Assembly: GCA_963931615.1 (NCBI GenBank)
Contig: OZ007032.1
Location: 124,001 to 188,000, forward strand
Length of the DNA: 64,000 nt
Direction: 5' to 3'
Origin: Coprenecus sp902388455
GTDB lineage: Bacteria > Bacteroidota > Bacteroidia > Bacteroidales > UBA932
The translations under genes and the position numbers were made by a program. This document shows, in pieces, positions 53,367 through 62,544 of the stretch; positions within the stretch are counted from its first letter, which is position 1; every line of letters starts with the position of its first letter. The notes beneath the pieces were generated by a model that saw only the letters and a program-made list of their open reading frames with translations, made no database searches and was not told the DNA's origin.

Positions 53367-55499
53367 TTATTTCAATACATCCTTGAATTTGATCTGGACG
53401 ATAATCCTGCGGAACTCTCCTCCGCGGACGTCACTCACTTCCGTGCGGTAATTGTAGACGCACTTGTTCTTATTGTCCCTTAGCTCAGGTACCTCGTTCT
53501 CAAGCCATACTTTTACGCTGGCTGCGCGGATGAAGGCGAGCTGCTCGTTGTTGCGTATGTCGGTCTCATCGGTGACGGTCATGCTCGACAGTTCATCCTT
53601 GGCGTAGTAGGGAGTCTCGTGGAATTCTCCGCAGGCGCCGTCATAGGGGATGCGGCCTACAGGGATTGCGTCGGCTGTACCGGTGATGGTTATTTCGATG
53701 GTCTTGGATTCCTCCAGGTATTTCTTCATGTCACCGGCCAGAGCGGTCTTGATGGCCTCGAGCATGGTGATGGCGGCATTGGACTCGTATACCATGAATT
53801 TGCCGGGGCCGAAATCCTCCTGATATGAGAAACCTTCGGAGACATCGTACTGGTATCCTAGATTGTAATTGTATATCTTGTTGCCGTCGGCGTCGAAGTC
53901 GCTTTCGATTTCAGTGTCAATGGTGATGGCGGTCTTGTCGGTGATGACGTTTTCCTGTTTTTTCTCCTCCATGATTTCCTGAGTCTGCTGCTGCAGGGCC
54001 TCCATCTCCATGTTTACAGTCTGAAGCATGGCTACAGGGATGTAGTCGATGTCATCGTCCTCGAAATCGATGTCCTCAATGATGTAGTCGCGGTCATCGA
54101 AGATGTATGTCTTGTCTGTGGTGCGGTTCACGACTTCCAGATATACCAGCTGGAACTCGTCCATATCGTCGAGGGTATAAATAGGATTCTCGTAAGAAAG
54201 GTCTCCGTCACGTACTTCCTGAAAATCTTCCTCGGGCACTTCCAGCTTGATGGCGTCCAACTGTTCGAACTTGATGTCAATGGTGTGGTTCTCCATGTCA
54301 TACTCCTCTGCAATGAAAGGGTCCTCGAGAGTGATGGTCTGGGTTGCGATGGCTGTGGCAGCCTGGTCCAGCAGCATGGCTTTTTGGCGGGCGGCATTGT
54401 CATCGGTCACTCTGACGCGGTACTCATCCATGGATTCGCCGTCCATCTGACGGATCCAGTCGGACATCAGCTTGTCGACTTCCTCGCTCAGTTTGGACTT
54501 GTAAAGAGGAGGGAGGGAGGACATATCCCAGAAGAAGAACCGGCTGCCCGAGTTGTGGCTGAGTGTGGTGATATTGTTGTTGGAGTGGAAATTGAGGGCA
54601 AGGACATTGGATATGGGAGCTCCGTCAGCTAGCCCGAGGCGGCATACATCCTTATGGCTGATGAGGTTGTAGACGATGACGGAATCGGCTTTGGCGTATG
54701 CTATGTATTTGCCTTCGGGATGGAAGGATGATATGCGGACATTCTGGAGACCATCTGTGATTTCAGTTCTGTGATGGTCTATTGCATTGACAATCTGAAG
54801 GCCGGATGTGTCACAGCTGACAGCTATCTCCCTTGAGTCGGGGGAAAATGTCAGATGATTGATTTTGCCCGCGAAGTGAACGATGCGCTTGATGTCGGCT
54901 GTCTCCACGTTCCAGATATCCATCTCGCTGCCGTAGGCGGCGGCTATGAAATAGCCGTTGGGACTGATGGCTATGTGATCGTAGACTTTCCCGGCTTCTA
55001 TAGTCGATGCAATCCAGTATCCGTCGGTGGAATATGTGATAATCTCTCCGAAGTCATTGGCCAGTAACAGCTCCCTGGCATCGGACGAATATGCGGTGGC
55101 GGTTACTGACGCGATTCCTTTATTCCCTTTCTCATCGAAAGGGTTCACCTTTTTGTCCCCTCGGATAGTCTCGATGACTTTGTCCTTCTCGCGGTTGGAT
55201 ATTATGGAGACAGTCTTGCCGTTGCGGTGGATGACGGCGATGGACGCACCGGTGGGATTGATGTAGAAATCAGCCACTGAACCTTCATGGACATTACGGT
55301 TCATAAGATTGTACAACTGGTGGTCAGTGCCTTGGTAGATGACACTGAACCGGCTGATTCTAACGTTTTCATACGTTCTGCTGATATTGAATGAAGATCT
55401 TTCCTTGATGCCTTCAGCACCTGACTGTGCGAATGCAGCTGTGGCGGTAAGTATTAAAGCAAGTGCCGCCGACAGACAATGAGTGGTGTTTAAGTTCAT
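53367..55499 (-). CDS. Exported beta-propeller protein with OmpA-like C-terminus
   Basis: A 710-residue secreted protein (signal MNLNTTHCLSAALALILTATAAFAQ). WD40-like repeats span about 35-340 (FSPDSREIAVSCDTSGLQIVN; FHPEGKYIAYAKADSVIVYN). A long acidic region follows (about 350-545, including IEDIDFEDDDIDYIP) with a short coiled coil. The C-terminal domain (about 590-710) has ITGTADAIPVGRIPY and NNEQLAFIRAASVKVWLE, which resembles the OmpA peptidoglycan-binding fold; that match is inference. It is first in a two-gene operon with the caspase-like protein and may anchor or sense for it. Confidence 0.8.
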   Translation of the reverse strand: MNLNTTHCLSAALALILTATAAFAQSGAEGIKERSSFNISRTYENVRISRFSVIYQGTDHQLYNLMNRNVHEGSVADFYINPTGASIAVIHRNGKTVSIISNREKDKVIETIRGDKKVNPFDEKGNKGIASVTATAYSSDARELLLANDFGEIITYSTDGYWIASTIEAGKVYDHIAISPNGYFIAAAYGSEMDIWNVETADIKRIVHFAGKINHLTFSPDSREIAVSCDTSGLQIVNAIDHHRTEITDGLQNVRISSFHPEGKYIAYAKADSVIVYNLISHKDVCRLGLADGAPISNVLALNFHSNNNITTLSHNSGSRFFFWDMSSLPPLYKSKLSEEVDKLMSDWIRQMDGESMDEYRVRVTDDNAARQKAMLLDQAATAIATQTITLEDPFIAEEYDMENHTIDIKFEQLDAIKLEVPEEDFQEVRDGDLSYENPIYTLDDMDEFQLVYLEVVNRTTDKTYIFDDRDYIIEDIDFEDDDIDYIPVAMLQTVNMEMEALQQQTQEIMEEKKQENVITDKTAITIDTEIESDFDADGNKIYNYNLGYQYDVSEGFSYQEDFGPGKFMVYESNAAITMLEAIKTALAGDMKKYLEESKTIEITITGTADAIPVGRIPYDGACGEFHETPYYAKDELSSMTVTDETDIRNNEQLAFIRAASVKVWLENEVPELRDNKNKCVYNYRTEVSDVRGGEFRRIIVQIKFKDVLK

Positions 55500-55537
55500 A
55501 CAATGGTGTTAAGTGAGTGAGTTAGTTCGTTAACTTG

Positions 55538-55545
55538 CAAAAGTA
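55538..55545 (-). promoter_or_regulatory. -7 box of the beta-propeller/caspase operon
   Basis: The minus strand reads TACTTTTG, matching TAnnTTTG, 38 bases upstream of the start codon. No -33 TTG at proper spacing. Confidence 0.55.
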
Positions 55546-55591
55546 ACAAATATATTAATAAAATGATAGATTTTCGGTAATTGTTTTAATT

Positions 55592-55605
55592 GTCCTTTAA
55601 AGGAC
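55592..55605. repeat. Perfect 14-bp palindrome between the caspase and atp operons
   Basis: GTCCTTTAAAGGAC is fully self-complementary. It lies about 47 bases upstream of the leftward -7 box and 101 bases before atpD. It may be an operator. The 206-base gap otherwise holds only AT-rich leader sequence, and I found no consensus promoter for atpD in it. Confidence 0.6.
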
Positions 55606-55705
55606 TGAAAAAAAGTCTTAAATTGAACATCTCGGGGAATGTGGAGTGGCACAGATGTTGGACTGATATGAGTGCGTACAAACAAAATATGAGATCAGTC
55701 ATTTT

Positions 55706-57223
55706 ATGCAGTTGACAGGATATATTTCACAGATCATAGGTCCGGTAGTGGACGTTCACTTCCCGGAACTCGGGGAGGACCACAGGCTGCCGGGCATTCA
55801 CGAGGCCATGACGGCCGCGCGTCCCGACGGTAAGGAACAGATACTCGAGGTGCAGCAGCACATAGGGGAGAATACCGTCAGGGCCATAGCCATGGAGTCC
55901 ACTGACGGGCTTCAGAGGCATCTGCCGGTGACGGCCTCCGGACATTCCATCTCCATGCCCGTGGGCGACCAGGTCAAGGGCCGTCTGCTCAATGTGACGG
56001 GCGACAGCATCGACGGCATGCGTCCCCTGGACCGTACCGGAGAGCTGCCCATCCACCGCGAGCCGCCCAAGTTCGAGGACCTGGCCACCTCCCAGGAGGT
56101 GTTCTACACCGGCATCAAGGTCATCGACCTGCTCGAACCCTACGTCAAGGGCGGCAAGATCGGCCTCTTCGGAGGCGCCGGAGTGGGCAAGACCGTCCTC
56201 ATCATGGAGCTTATCAACAACATCGCGAAGGGCCACAACGGCTTCTCGGTCTTCACCGGCGTGGGCGAGCGTACCCGCGAGGGCAACGACCTGCTCCGCG
56301 AGATGATCGAGTCCGGAGTCATCCGCTACGGCGACGAATTCAAGAAAAGCATGAAAGAGGGGCACTGGGACCTCTCGAAGGTGGACTACGACGAGGTCGC
56401 CAAGTCCCAGGCCACACTGATATTCGGTCAGATGAACGAGCCGCCCGGAGCCCGTCTCTCGGTGGCCCTCTCCGGTCTGACCGTGGCCGAGTCCTTCAGG
56501 GACGCCGGACGCGACAGCGGGGAGCGCAGGGACATCCTGCTGTTCATCGACAACATCTTCCGTTTCACCCAGGCCGGCTCCGAGGTATCCGCCCTCCTGG
56601 GACGTATGCCCTCGGCCGTGGGCTACCAGCCGACCCTTGCCACCGAGATGGGCCAGATGCAGGAGCGCATCACCTCCACCAAATACGGCTCCATCACTTC
56701 TGTGCAGGCGGTCTACGTGCCGGCCGACGACCTGACCGACCCCGCCCCGGCCACCACATTTTCCCACCTCGACGCCACCACGGTGCTCAGCCGTAAGATC
56801 GCCGAATTAGGCATTTATCCCGCCGTCGATCCTCTGGAGTCCTCCTCGAGGATCCTTGACCCGAACATCGTCGGCGAGGAGCACTACGACGTGGCCCGCA
56901 GGGTCAAGCAGCTTCTCCAGCGCAACAAGGAACTGCAGGACATCATCGCCATCCTCGGCATGGACGAGCTCTCCGAGGAAGACCGCACCACCGTCAACCG
57001 CGCCCGCCGCGTCCAGAGATATCTCTCGCAGCCATTCTCGGTGGCCGAGCAGTTCACCGGCGTCCCGGGCCAGATGGTGCCCATCGAGGAGACCATCCGC
57101 GGCTTCAAGATGATCCTCGACGGGGAGGTGGACGACATCCCCGAACAGGCGTTTCTCAATGTAGGTCCGATAGATGAGGCCATCCGCAAGGGCCGTGAGA
57201 TGCTTGCGGCTACAGGACAATGA
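55706..57223 (+). CDS. atpD: ATP synthase F1 subunit beta
   Basis: The catalytic subunit of F1, 505 residues. Walker A GGAGVGKT contains Lys162; GERTREGNDL carries the catalytic Glu, and ILLFIDNIFRFTQAGSEVSALLGRMPSAVGYQPTL-type sequence follows. It is the first gene of atpDCBEFHAG, the order with beta and epsilon leading that typifies Bacteroidetes. Its stop overlaps atpC as ATGA. Confidence 0.98.
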   Translation: MQLTGYISQIIGPVVDVHFPELGEDHRLPGIHEAMTAARPDGKEQILEVQQHIGENTVRAIAMESTDGLQRHLPVTASGHSISMPVGDQVKGRLLNVTGDSIDGMRPLDRTGELPIHREPPKFEDLATSQEVFYTGIKVIDLLEPYVKGGKIGLFGGAGVGKTVLIMELINNIAKGHNGFSVFTGVGERTREGNDLLREMIESGVIRYGDEFKKSMKEGHWDLSKVDYDEVAKSQATLIFGQMNEPPGARLSVALSGLTVAESFRDAGRDSGERRDILLFIDNIFRFTQAGSEVSALLGRMPSAVGYQPTLATEMGQMQERITSTKYGSITSVQAVYVPADDLTDPAPATTFSHLDATTVLSRKIAELGIYPAVDPLESSSRILDPNIVGEEHYDVARRVKQLLQRNKELQDIIAILGMDELSEEDRTTVNRARRVQRYLSQPFSVAEQFTGVPGQMVPIEETIRGFKMILDGEVDDIPEQAFLNVGPIDEAIRKGREMLAATGQ

Positions 57224-57486
57224 TCACGCTGACCATACTTTCACCGGGCGGTACCCTGTGTTCGGCACAGGTGGAGAAGGTCTCCTTCCCGGGGGCCAAG
57301 GGGCTGTTTACGGTTTATCCGGAGCATGCGCCGCTGCTCTCCTCCCTCCTTCCGGGTACAATAGAGTGGACGGCCGCCGACGGCAGCACCGGTTCTGTCG
57401 CCGTCCGTGCAGGCTGCGTCCGGGTGCATGATGACAATGTGGAGGCATGCGTGGAAGTCCTCAACGGAGGAGGTGGGAAAGCATGA
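57220..57486 (+). CDS. atpC: ATP synthase F1 subunit epsilon, short form
   Basis: The 88-residue epsilon subunit retains the N-terminal beta-sandwich (LTILSPGGTL, VEKVSFPGAKGLFTVYPEHAPLLSSL). It lacks the C-terminal helical hairpin that inhibits ATP hydrolysis in the roughly 135-residue proteobacterial form. A short epsilon is usual in Bacteroidetes. Both ends overlap neighbours by four bases. Confidence 0.93.
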   Translation: MITLTILSPGGTLCSAQVEKVSFPGAKGLFTVYPEHAPLLSSLLPGTIEWTAADGSTGSVAVRAGCVRVHDDNVEACVEVLNGGGGKA

Positions 57487-58601
57487 AAGGTACAATGACA
57501 TACAGGACGGTAATGGCACTGCTGGCGGCGGTGCTGCTGGCGCTGCCTCTCCGGGCGTTTCCGGCGGATACTGCCGGCACCGCGGAGGCAGGGGAGGAGG
57601 TCGATGTCAAGGCCATCGTCCTGGAACATCTGAGCGACAGTTACTGGTGGCATATCGGCACCTTCGGAGGCCGGGATGTCTCCCTTTACCTGCCTGTGAT
57701 CGTCCGCTCCTCGGCCGAAGGAGGCGGCTGGCACTGCTTCTCCTCCCGTCACCTGGCGGACGGAGCGTCGTGGGAGGGATTCAGCATTGCCCCGGAAGGG
57801 GAGTATGAGGGGAAGATCGTGGAAACCCTGCCGGACGGCAGCACGGTCCGGCCCTTCGACCTGTCCGTGACCAAGACGGTGGCGGCCCTGCTGCTGAACA
57901 GTGTTATCGTCCTGCTTGTGATACTTGTCCCCGCAGGGTGGTACCGCCGCCACAGGAACGATGTCAAGGCGCATCCGAAGGGTTTCACCGCATTTATGGA
58001 GATGGCCATAGAGGGGCTGCAGGACGACCTGATCAAGCCCTGCGTCGGGGAGAACTGGAAGCGGTTCTCGCCCTATCTGCTGACGGTGTTTTTCTTCATC
58101 CTGGTGTGCAACCTAATGAGCCTGATACCCTTCTTCCCCGGAGGGGTCAATGTCACAGGCAACATCGCGGTGACCTTCGTCTTAGCTTTAGCCTCATTCT
58201 TAGTCATCAACATATTCGGCGGCAGGGCCTACTGGAAGGATATCTTCTGGCCCGACGTGCCTGCCTGGCTCAAGGTGCCGGTGCCCTTCATGCCCGTGAT
58301 AGAGTTCATCGGCATATTCACCAAGCCATTCGCCCTGATGATCCGACTCTTCGCCAACATGGTGGGCGGTCATGCGGCCATCCTCTGCCTGGTGTGCGTC
58401 GTCTTCGTGACGGCCGGAATGGGAGCCGTGATGAACGCCTCGATGACGGTGGTGTCGGTGCTGTTTACAATATTCATGAACTGCGTGGAAGTCCTGGTGG
58501 CCTTCCTGCAGGCCTACGTCTTCACCATGCTGTCGGGAGTCTTCATAGGACTGGCCCAGGAGGGGAAGACTGAGAAGAAAGTGGAAAAATTGAAAAAGTA
58601 G
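57483..58601 (+). CDS. atpB: ATP synthase F0 subunit a
   Basis: The membrane subunit forming the proton half-channels with the c-ring, 372 residues. An N-terminal signal-like helix and an extracytoplasmic extension (about 30-125, WWHIGTFGGRDVSLYLPVIV) precede the usual helices. The essential stator Arg is in LMIRLFANMVGGHAA. The extension is common in Bacteroidetes a-subunits. The ATG at 57483 overlaps the atpC stop; an earlier in-frame start at 57447 would lie inside atpC. Confidence 0.95.
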   Translation: MKGTMTYRTVMALLAAVLLALPLRAFPADTAGTAEAGEEVDVKAIVLEHLSDSYWWHIGTFGGRDVSLYLPVIVRSSAEGGGWHCFSSRHLADGASWEGFSIAPEGEYEGKIVETLPDGSTVRPFDLSVTKTVAALLLNSVIVLLVILVPAGWYRRHRNDVKAHPKGFTAFMEMAIEGLQDDLIKPCVGENWKRFSPYLLTVFFFILVCNLMSLIPFFPGGVNVTGNIAVTFVLALASFLVINIFGGRAYWKDIFWPDVPAWLKVPVPFMPVIEFIGIFTKPFALMIRLFANMVGGHAAILCLVCVVFVTAGMGAVMNASMTVVSVLFTIFMNCVEVLVAFLQAYVFTMLSGVFIGLAQEGKTEKKVEKLKK

Positions 58602-58632
58602 AAAATATAAAAACGTTTAAAAATTTAAAATT

Positions 58633-58848
58633 ATGTCAGAATTAGCAATACTCGGAGCCGCCATAGGCGCCGGACTCGCTGCGATAGGCGCAGGTATCGG
58701 TATCGGAAAGATCGGTTCGTCGGCCATGGAGGCCATAGGCCGTCAGCCGGATGCCGCCGGTAAGATCCGTACCAACATGATCATCATCGCCGCCCTGATC
58801 GAGGGTGTGGCCCTCTTCGCGGTCGTAATCTGCTTCATGGCCCTCTAA
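58633..58848 (+). CDS. atpE: ATP synthase F0 subunit c
   Basis: The 71-residue two-helix proteolipid that makes the rotor ring. The glycine-rich first helix (AAIGAGIGIGKIGSSAME), the RQPD loop and the ion-binding Glu57 in ALIEGVALFAV are all present. The Gln of the first helix and the Ser/Thr after Glu that mark Na+-binding rings are absent (Ile24 and Gly58 here), so proton coupling is predicted. Confidence 0.96.
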   Translation: MSELAILGAAIGAGLAAIGAGIGIGKIGSSAMEAIGRQPDAAGKIRTNMIIIAALIEGVALFAVVICFMAL

Positions 58849-58861
58849 ACACAGCTGAGCC

Positions 58862-59392
58862 ATGGGACTGTTGCAACCGGAACCGGGACTGCTTATCTGG
58901 ATGACGCTGGCCTTCGCGGTCGTCTTCGTCCTGCTGGCCAAGTTCGGCTTCCCCGTGATCCAGAAGTCGGTGGACCGGCGCAGGGAGTATATCGACTCCT
59001 CCCTGGCCGCCGCCGGTGAGGCTCAGAAGAAGCTGGACGACCTGCAGGTGCAGATGGACGAGGTCCGCCGGGACGCCGAGAAGCAGAAGACGGAGATACT
59101 CCGCTCGGCCGTCCAGACCCGGGAGCAGCTCATAGCAGAGGCCCGCAGGAAGGCAGGGGAGGAGGGTGAGAAGATCATCGCCGCCGCCAAGGCCAGCGCT
59201 CAGCTCGAGAGCGATGCCATCATCCGCGATGCCAGGCATCAGGTGGCCCTGCTCTCCATTGCGATAAGCGAGCGCCTGCTGCGGGAGCGGCTCTCGTCCG
59301 ACCCTCAGAGCCAGACCGCCCTGGCGGAGAGACTGCTGGCCGAGATGGACCCGGAGAAGAAGGCCCCGGAGGATAAACCTGAAAAAGAGTAG
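58862..59392 (+). CDS. atpF: ATP synthase F0 subunit b
   Basis: The peripheral-stalk subunit of 176 residues. One N-terminal membrane helix (about 10-28, LLIWMTLAFAVVFVLLAKFG) is followed by a long charged helix (AGEAQKKLDDLQVQMDEVRRDAEKQKTEIL) that dimerises and binds delta. It lies between atpE and atpH with gaps of 13 and 6 bases. Confidence 0.95.
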   Translation: MGLLQPEPGLLIWMTLAFAVVFVLLAKFGFPVIQKSVDRRREYIDSSLAAAGEAQKKLDDLQVQMDEVRRDAEKQKTEILRSAVQTREQLIAEARRKAGEEGEKIIAAAKASAQLESDAIIRDARHQVALLSIAISERLLRERLSSDPQSQTALAERLLAEMDPEKKAPEDKPEKE

Positions 59393-59398
59393 ACAGCG

Positions 59399-59953
59399 AT
59401 GGATACCGGATTGATATCGAGACGTTATGCCAAGGCCCTGGCGGAGTATTCCGCCTCCCTCGGGGAGGAGGCCCGGGTCTATGAGCAGCTGCGGCCCTTC
59501 TCCCGGCAGTTCGACTTTCTGCCTCAGGTGAGGGAGGCCGTGCTGTCCCCCTCATTGTCCGAGGAGGAGAAGGCGGCGGTGATATTCGGTCTCTTCGAGG
59601 AGGAGCCGTGCCGTTCCCTGCGGGATTTTGTCCTGCTGGTGCTGCGTCATCACCGGGAGTCCTGCTTCTACATCATGGTCCACTCCTTCTGCGCTCTCTA
59701 CCGGGAGAGGCATCATATCAAGGAGGCGCTGCTGACCACCGCCGTTCCCCTCGGGAAGGACGTGGAGGGTATCATCCGCTCGAGGGTGAGGGACCTTGAC
59801 CATTGTTCCGTCAATATCACCGAGAAGGTGGATCCCTCCATCATCGGAGGCTTTGTCTTCCGCATGGAGGACCTGCTGATAGACGCCAGCACCGCCTCGC
59901 AGATCAAGCTGCTGCGGAAGAAGCTGGGGACGGAGCCGGTCAGGAAAATTTAA
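59399..59953 (+). CDS. atpH: ATP synthase F1 subunit delta
   Basis: The 184-residue OSCP/delta subunit linking the peripheral stalk to the F1 head. The N-terminal helical domain begins GLISRRYAKALAEYSASLGEE. The C-terminal signature is VDPSIIGGFVFRMEDLLIDASTASQIKLLRKKL. Normal size and position within the operon. Confidence 0.95.
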   Translation: MDTGLISRRYAKALAEYSASLGEEARVYEQLRPFSRQFDFLPQVREAVLSPSLSEEEKAAVIFGLFEEEPCRSLRDFVLLVLRHHRESCFYIMVHSFCALYRERHHIKEALLTTAVPLGKDVEGIIRSRVRDLDHCSVNITEKVDPSIIGGFVFRMEDLLIDASTASQIKLLRKKLGTEPVRKI

Positions 59954-59983
59954 AATGTCGTTTTTACTGAATATTGTATAGAA

Positions 59984-61573
59984 ATGAGTGATAAATCCAA
60001 TAAGATAAAGCCTTCGGAGGTGCCGCAGATCCTGCTCTCCGAACTGCAGGGCATCGATCTCGGGGCGCAGTACGCCGAGGTCGGGACGGTGCTCCAGGTG
60101 AGTGACGGCGTGGTGCGTATCTTCGGACTGCGCAATGCCGAGGCCAGCGAGCTTTTAGAGTTCGACGGCGGGATGAAAGCCGTGGTGATGAACCTCGAGG
60201 AGGACAATGTCGGGGCCGTGCTGCTCGGCTCCACCGACCTGGTCAAGGAGGGAGACATGGTGCGGCGTACCGGCCGGACCGTCTCGATAGACGTGAGCGA
60301 GTCGATGCTCGGAAGGGTGATCAATCCGCTCGGGGAGCCTATCGACGGAGGCGGGGAGATATCCGGGGAAAAGGTGGAGATGCCGCTGGACCGCAAGGCG
60401 CCCGGGGTGATATTCCGCCAGCCGGTGAGCGAGCCCCTGCAGACCGGTCTGAAGGCCATCGACGCGATGATACCTATCGGGCGCGGACAGAGGGAATTGA
60501 TTATCGGCGACCGTCAGACCGGAAAGACAGCCATCGCCGTGGACACCATCATCAACCAGCGGGCCTGCTATGAGGCCGGGGAACCGGTCTACTGCATATA
60601 CGTGGCTGTGGGTCAGAAGGCCTCCACTGTGGCGGCCCTGGTCGATACCCTGCGCAAGTACGGGGCGATGGACTATACCGTGGTGGTGGCGGCGATGGCG
60701 GCCGATTCTGCGGCGATGCGTTACTACGCTCCGTTTGCAGGGGCGGCGATAGGGGAGTATTTCCGCGATACCGGACGGCATGCCTTAGTGGTGTACGATG
60801 ACCTGTCGAAACAGGCCGTGGCCTACCGCGAGGTGTCGCTGATCCTGCGCCGGCCCTCGGGTCGCGAGGCCTATCCGGGCGATATCTTCTACCTGCACTC
60901 CCGTCTTTTGGAGAGGGCGGCGAAGATCATCGCTCAGGAGGAGGTGGCCCGGCAGATGAACGATATCCCGCCGGCCCTGAAGGACAAGGTGCGCGGAGGT
61001 GGCTCGCTGACAGCCCTGCCCATCATCGAGACCCAGGCGGGGGATGTGTCGGCCTACATCCCTACCAATGTGATTTCGATTACCGACGGACAGATATTCC
61101 TGGATACCGACCTGTTCAACGAGGGCAACCTGCCGGCCGTGGACGTGGGTATCTCCGTGTCCCGTGTGGGCGGCAATGCCCAGGTCAAGGCCATGAAGAA
61201 GGTGGCCGGTACCCTGAAGATAGACCAGGCCCAGTACCGCGAGCTGGAGTCCTTCTCCAAGTTCAGCAGCGATATGGACCCGGTGACCGCCGCCGTGCTG
61301 GACCGCGGGCGCAAGAACACCCGCCTGCTGGTGCAGCCCCAGTACACTCCCATGCCGGTGGGCGAGCAGATAGCTGTGCTCTACTGCGGTACCCACGGGC
61401 TGCTCAAGGATGTGCCTCTCGAGCATGTCTCCGATTTCGAGCGGCTGCTGATAGAAGCCCTCAAGCCTACCGGAGTATTTGACACGCTGGTCTCCGGCGG
61501 GCTCACTGACGATGCGTGCAGGACTATAGAGAAAGCTGCCGCTGAGGTGGCCGCCTCGCTTAAAGTATCGTAG
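59984..61573 (+). CDS. atpA: ATP synthase F1 subunit alpha
   Basis: The non-catalytic nucleotide-binding subunit of F1, 529 residues. The P-loop GDRQTGKTA has Lys181, and GRVINPLGEPIDGGG and the arginine-finger region SISRVGG (SVSRVGGNAQ) are present. It is followed after five bases by atpG. Confidence 0.98.
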   Translation: MSDKSNKIKPSEVPQILLSELQGIDLGAQYAEVGTVLQVSDGVVRIFGLRNAEASELLEFDGGMKAVVMNLEEDNVGAVLLGSTDLVKEGDMVRRTGRTVSIDVSESMLGRVINPLGEPIDGGGEISGEKVEMPLDRKAPGVIFRQPVSEPLQTGLKAIDAMIPIGRGQRELIIGDRQTGKTAIAVDTIINQRACYEAGEPVYCIYVAVGQKASTVAALVDTLRKYGAMDYTVVVAAMAADSAAMRYYAPFAGAAIGEYFRDTGRHALVVYDDLSKQAVAYREVSLILRRPSGREAYPGDIFYLHSRLLERAAKIIAQEEVARQMNDIPPALKDKVRGGGSLTALPIIETQAGDVSAYIPTNVISITDGQIFLDTDLFNEGNLPAVDVGISVSRVGGNAQVKAMKKVAGTLKIDQAQYRELESFSKFSSDMDPVTAAVLDRGRKNTRLLVQPQYTPMPVGEQIAVLYCGTHGLLKDVPLEHVSDFERLLIEALKPTGVFDTLVSGGLTDDACRTIEKAAAEVAASLKVS

Positions 61574-61578
61574 GGACT

Positions 61579-62469
61579 ATGGCTGCGCTGAAAGAGTTGA
61601 AGGAGCGTATTGCTTCCGTGCAGAGCACGTTGAAGATCACCTCGGCGATGAAGATGGTCGCTTCGGCCAAGCTGCTGAGGGTGCAGTCCTCGATGGAAGC
61701 TCTGTCGGAGTACGAGCGGTGTTTCTCCGATATCGTGGCGGCTCTGGTCAGCGACCCGGATGTGGAGGTGGCCTCTCCGCTGACTCTCGAGCACGGGGAG
61801 AAGCGGCGTGCCTGCCTCGTGGCCCTTGCCTCGGACAGCTCGCTCTGCGGTGCCTTCAATGCCAATGCCCTGCGTGAGGCCGTCTCGGTGGTGGAGGAAC
61901 TGCTCGCCGGGGGATTTTCCCGGGTTACGGTGTATCCGATAGGGGAGAAGATGGTGCAGGGGATGGGCCGGTATGCGGCCGCGCGCGGGGAAAATGTGGA
62001 TATTTGCCTGGATTACCGGCATCTGGTCGGGAAACATTCCTTCGACGGTATCATTCCCCTCGCGGACCGGCTGATGGAGGATTTCCTGGCCGGTCGCTGC
62101 GACCGCGTCTGCATCTCCCGCTGCCATTTTCACTCGATGGGACGTCAGGTGCCTATGCGAGAGCAGCTGCTGCCCTTCAACCGCGTGAGCCGTGCCAACG
62201 TGGACCGCACCACTGCCGTGGACTACATCCTTGAGCCCGCTCCCGATACCCTGCTGGACGCGCTGCTGCCCTCGGCGATCCGCATTATCCTGTACAATGC
62301 CCTGCTGGACAGCATCACTGCCGAGAACGCCGCCCGCATGGTCGCCATGCAGACCGCCACGGACAATGCCGAGGAACTCTCCGACGACCTTACCCTCGAG
62401 TACAATAAGCGGCGTCAGCAGGCGATTACCTCCGAACTGGCGGACATCACTTCCTCTTCCGAAGGATAA
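61579..62469 (+). CDS. atpG: ATP synthase F1 subunit gamma
   Basis: The central rotor shaft, 296 residues. The N-terminal helix LKELKERIASVQSTLKITSAMKMVASAKLLRVQ and the C-terminal helix MVAMQTATDNAEELSDDLTLEYNKRRQQAITSEL are canonical. It is the last gene of the ATP synthase operon and is followed by a bidirectional terminator. Confidence 0.97.
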   Translation: MAALKELKERIASVQSTLKITSAMKMVASAKLLRVQSSMEALSEYERCFSDIVAALVSDPDVEVASPLTLEHGEKRRACLVALASDSSLCGAFNANALREAVSVVEELLAGGFSRVTVYPIGEKMVQGMGRYAAARGENVDICLDYRHLVGKHSFDGIIPLADRLMEDFLAGRCDRVCISRCHFHSMGRQVPMREQLLPFNRVSRANVDRTTAVDYILEPAPDTLLDALLPSAIRIILYNALLDSITAENAARMVAMQTATDNAEELSDDLTLEYNKRRQQAITSELADITSSSEG

Positions 62470-62474
62470 AATAA

Positions 62475-62525
62475 AACCCTATGAGGGGCTGGCTGTGTTT
62501 CCGGCCGTTCTCATAGGGCTTATTT
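62475..62525. terminator. Bidirectional terminator between atpG and the DJ-1 gene
   Basis: A 9-bp stem (CCCTATGAG with CTCATAGGG) encloses an inner GGCTGGC/GGCC pairing. The minus strand has the better T run, while the plus strand ends CTTATTT. Confidence 0.8.
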
Positions 62526-62544
62526 GTGGGATACCGCTGATGTG

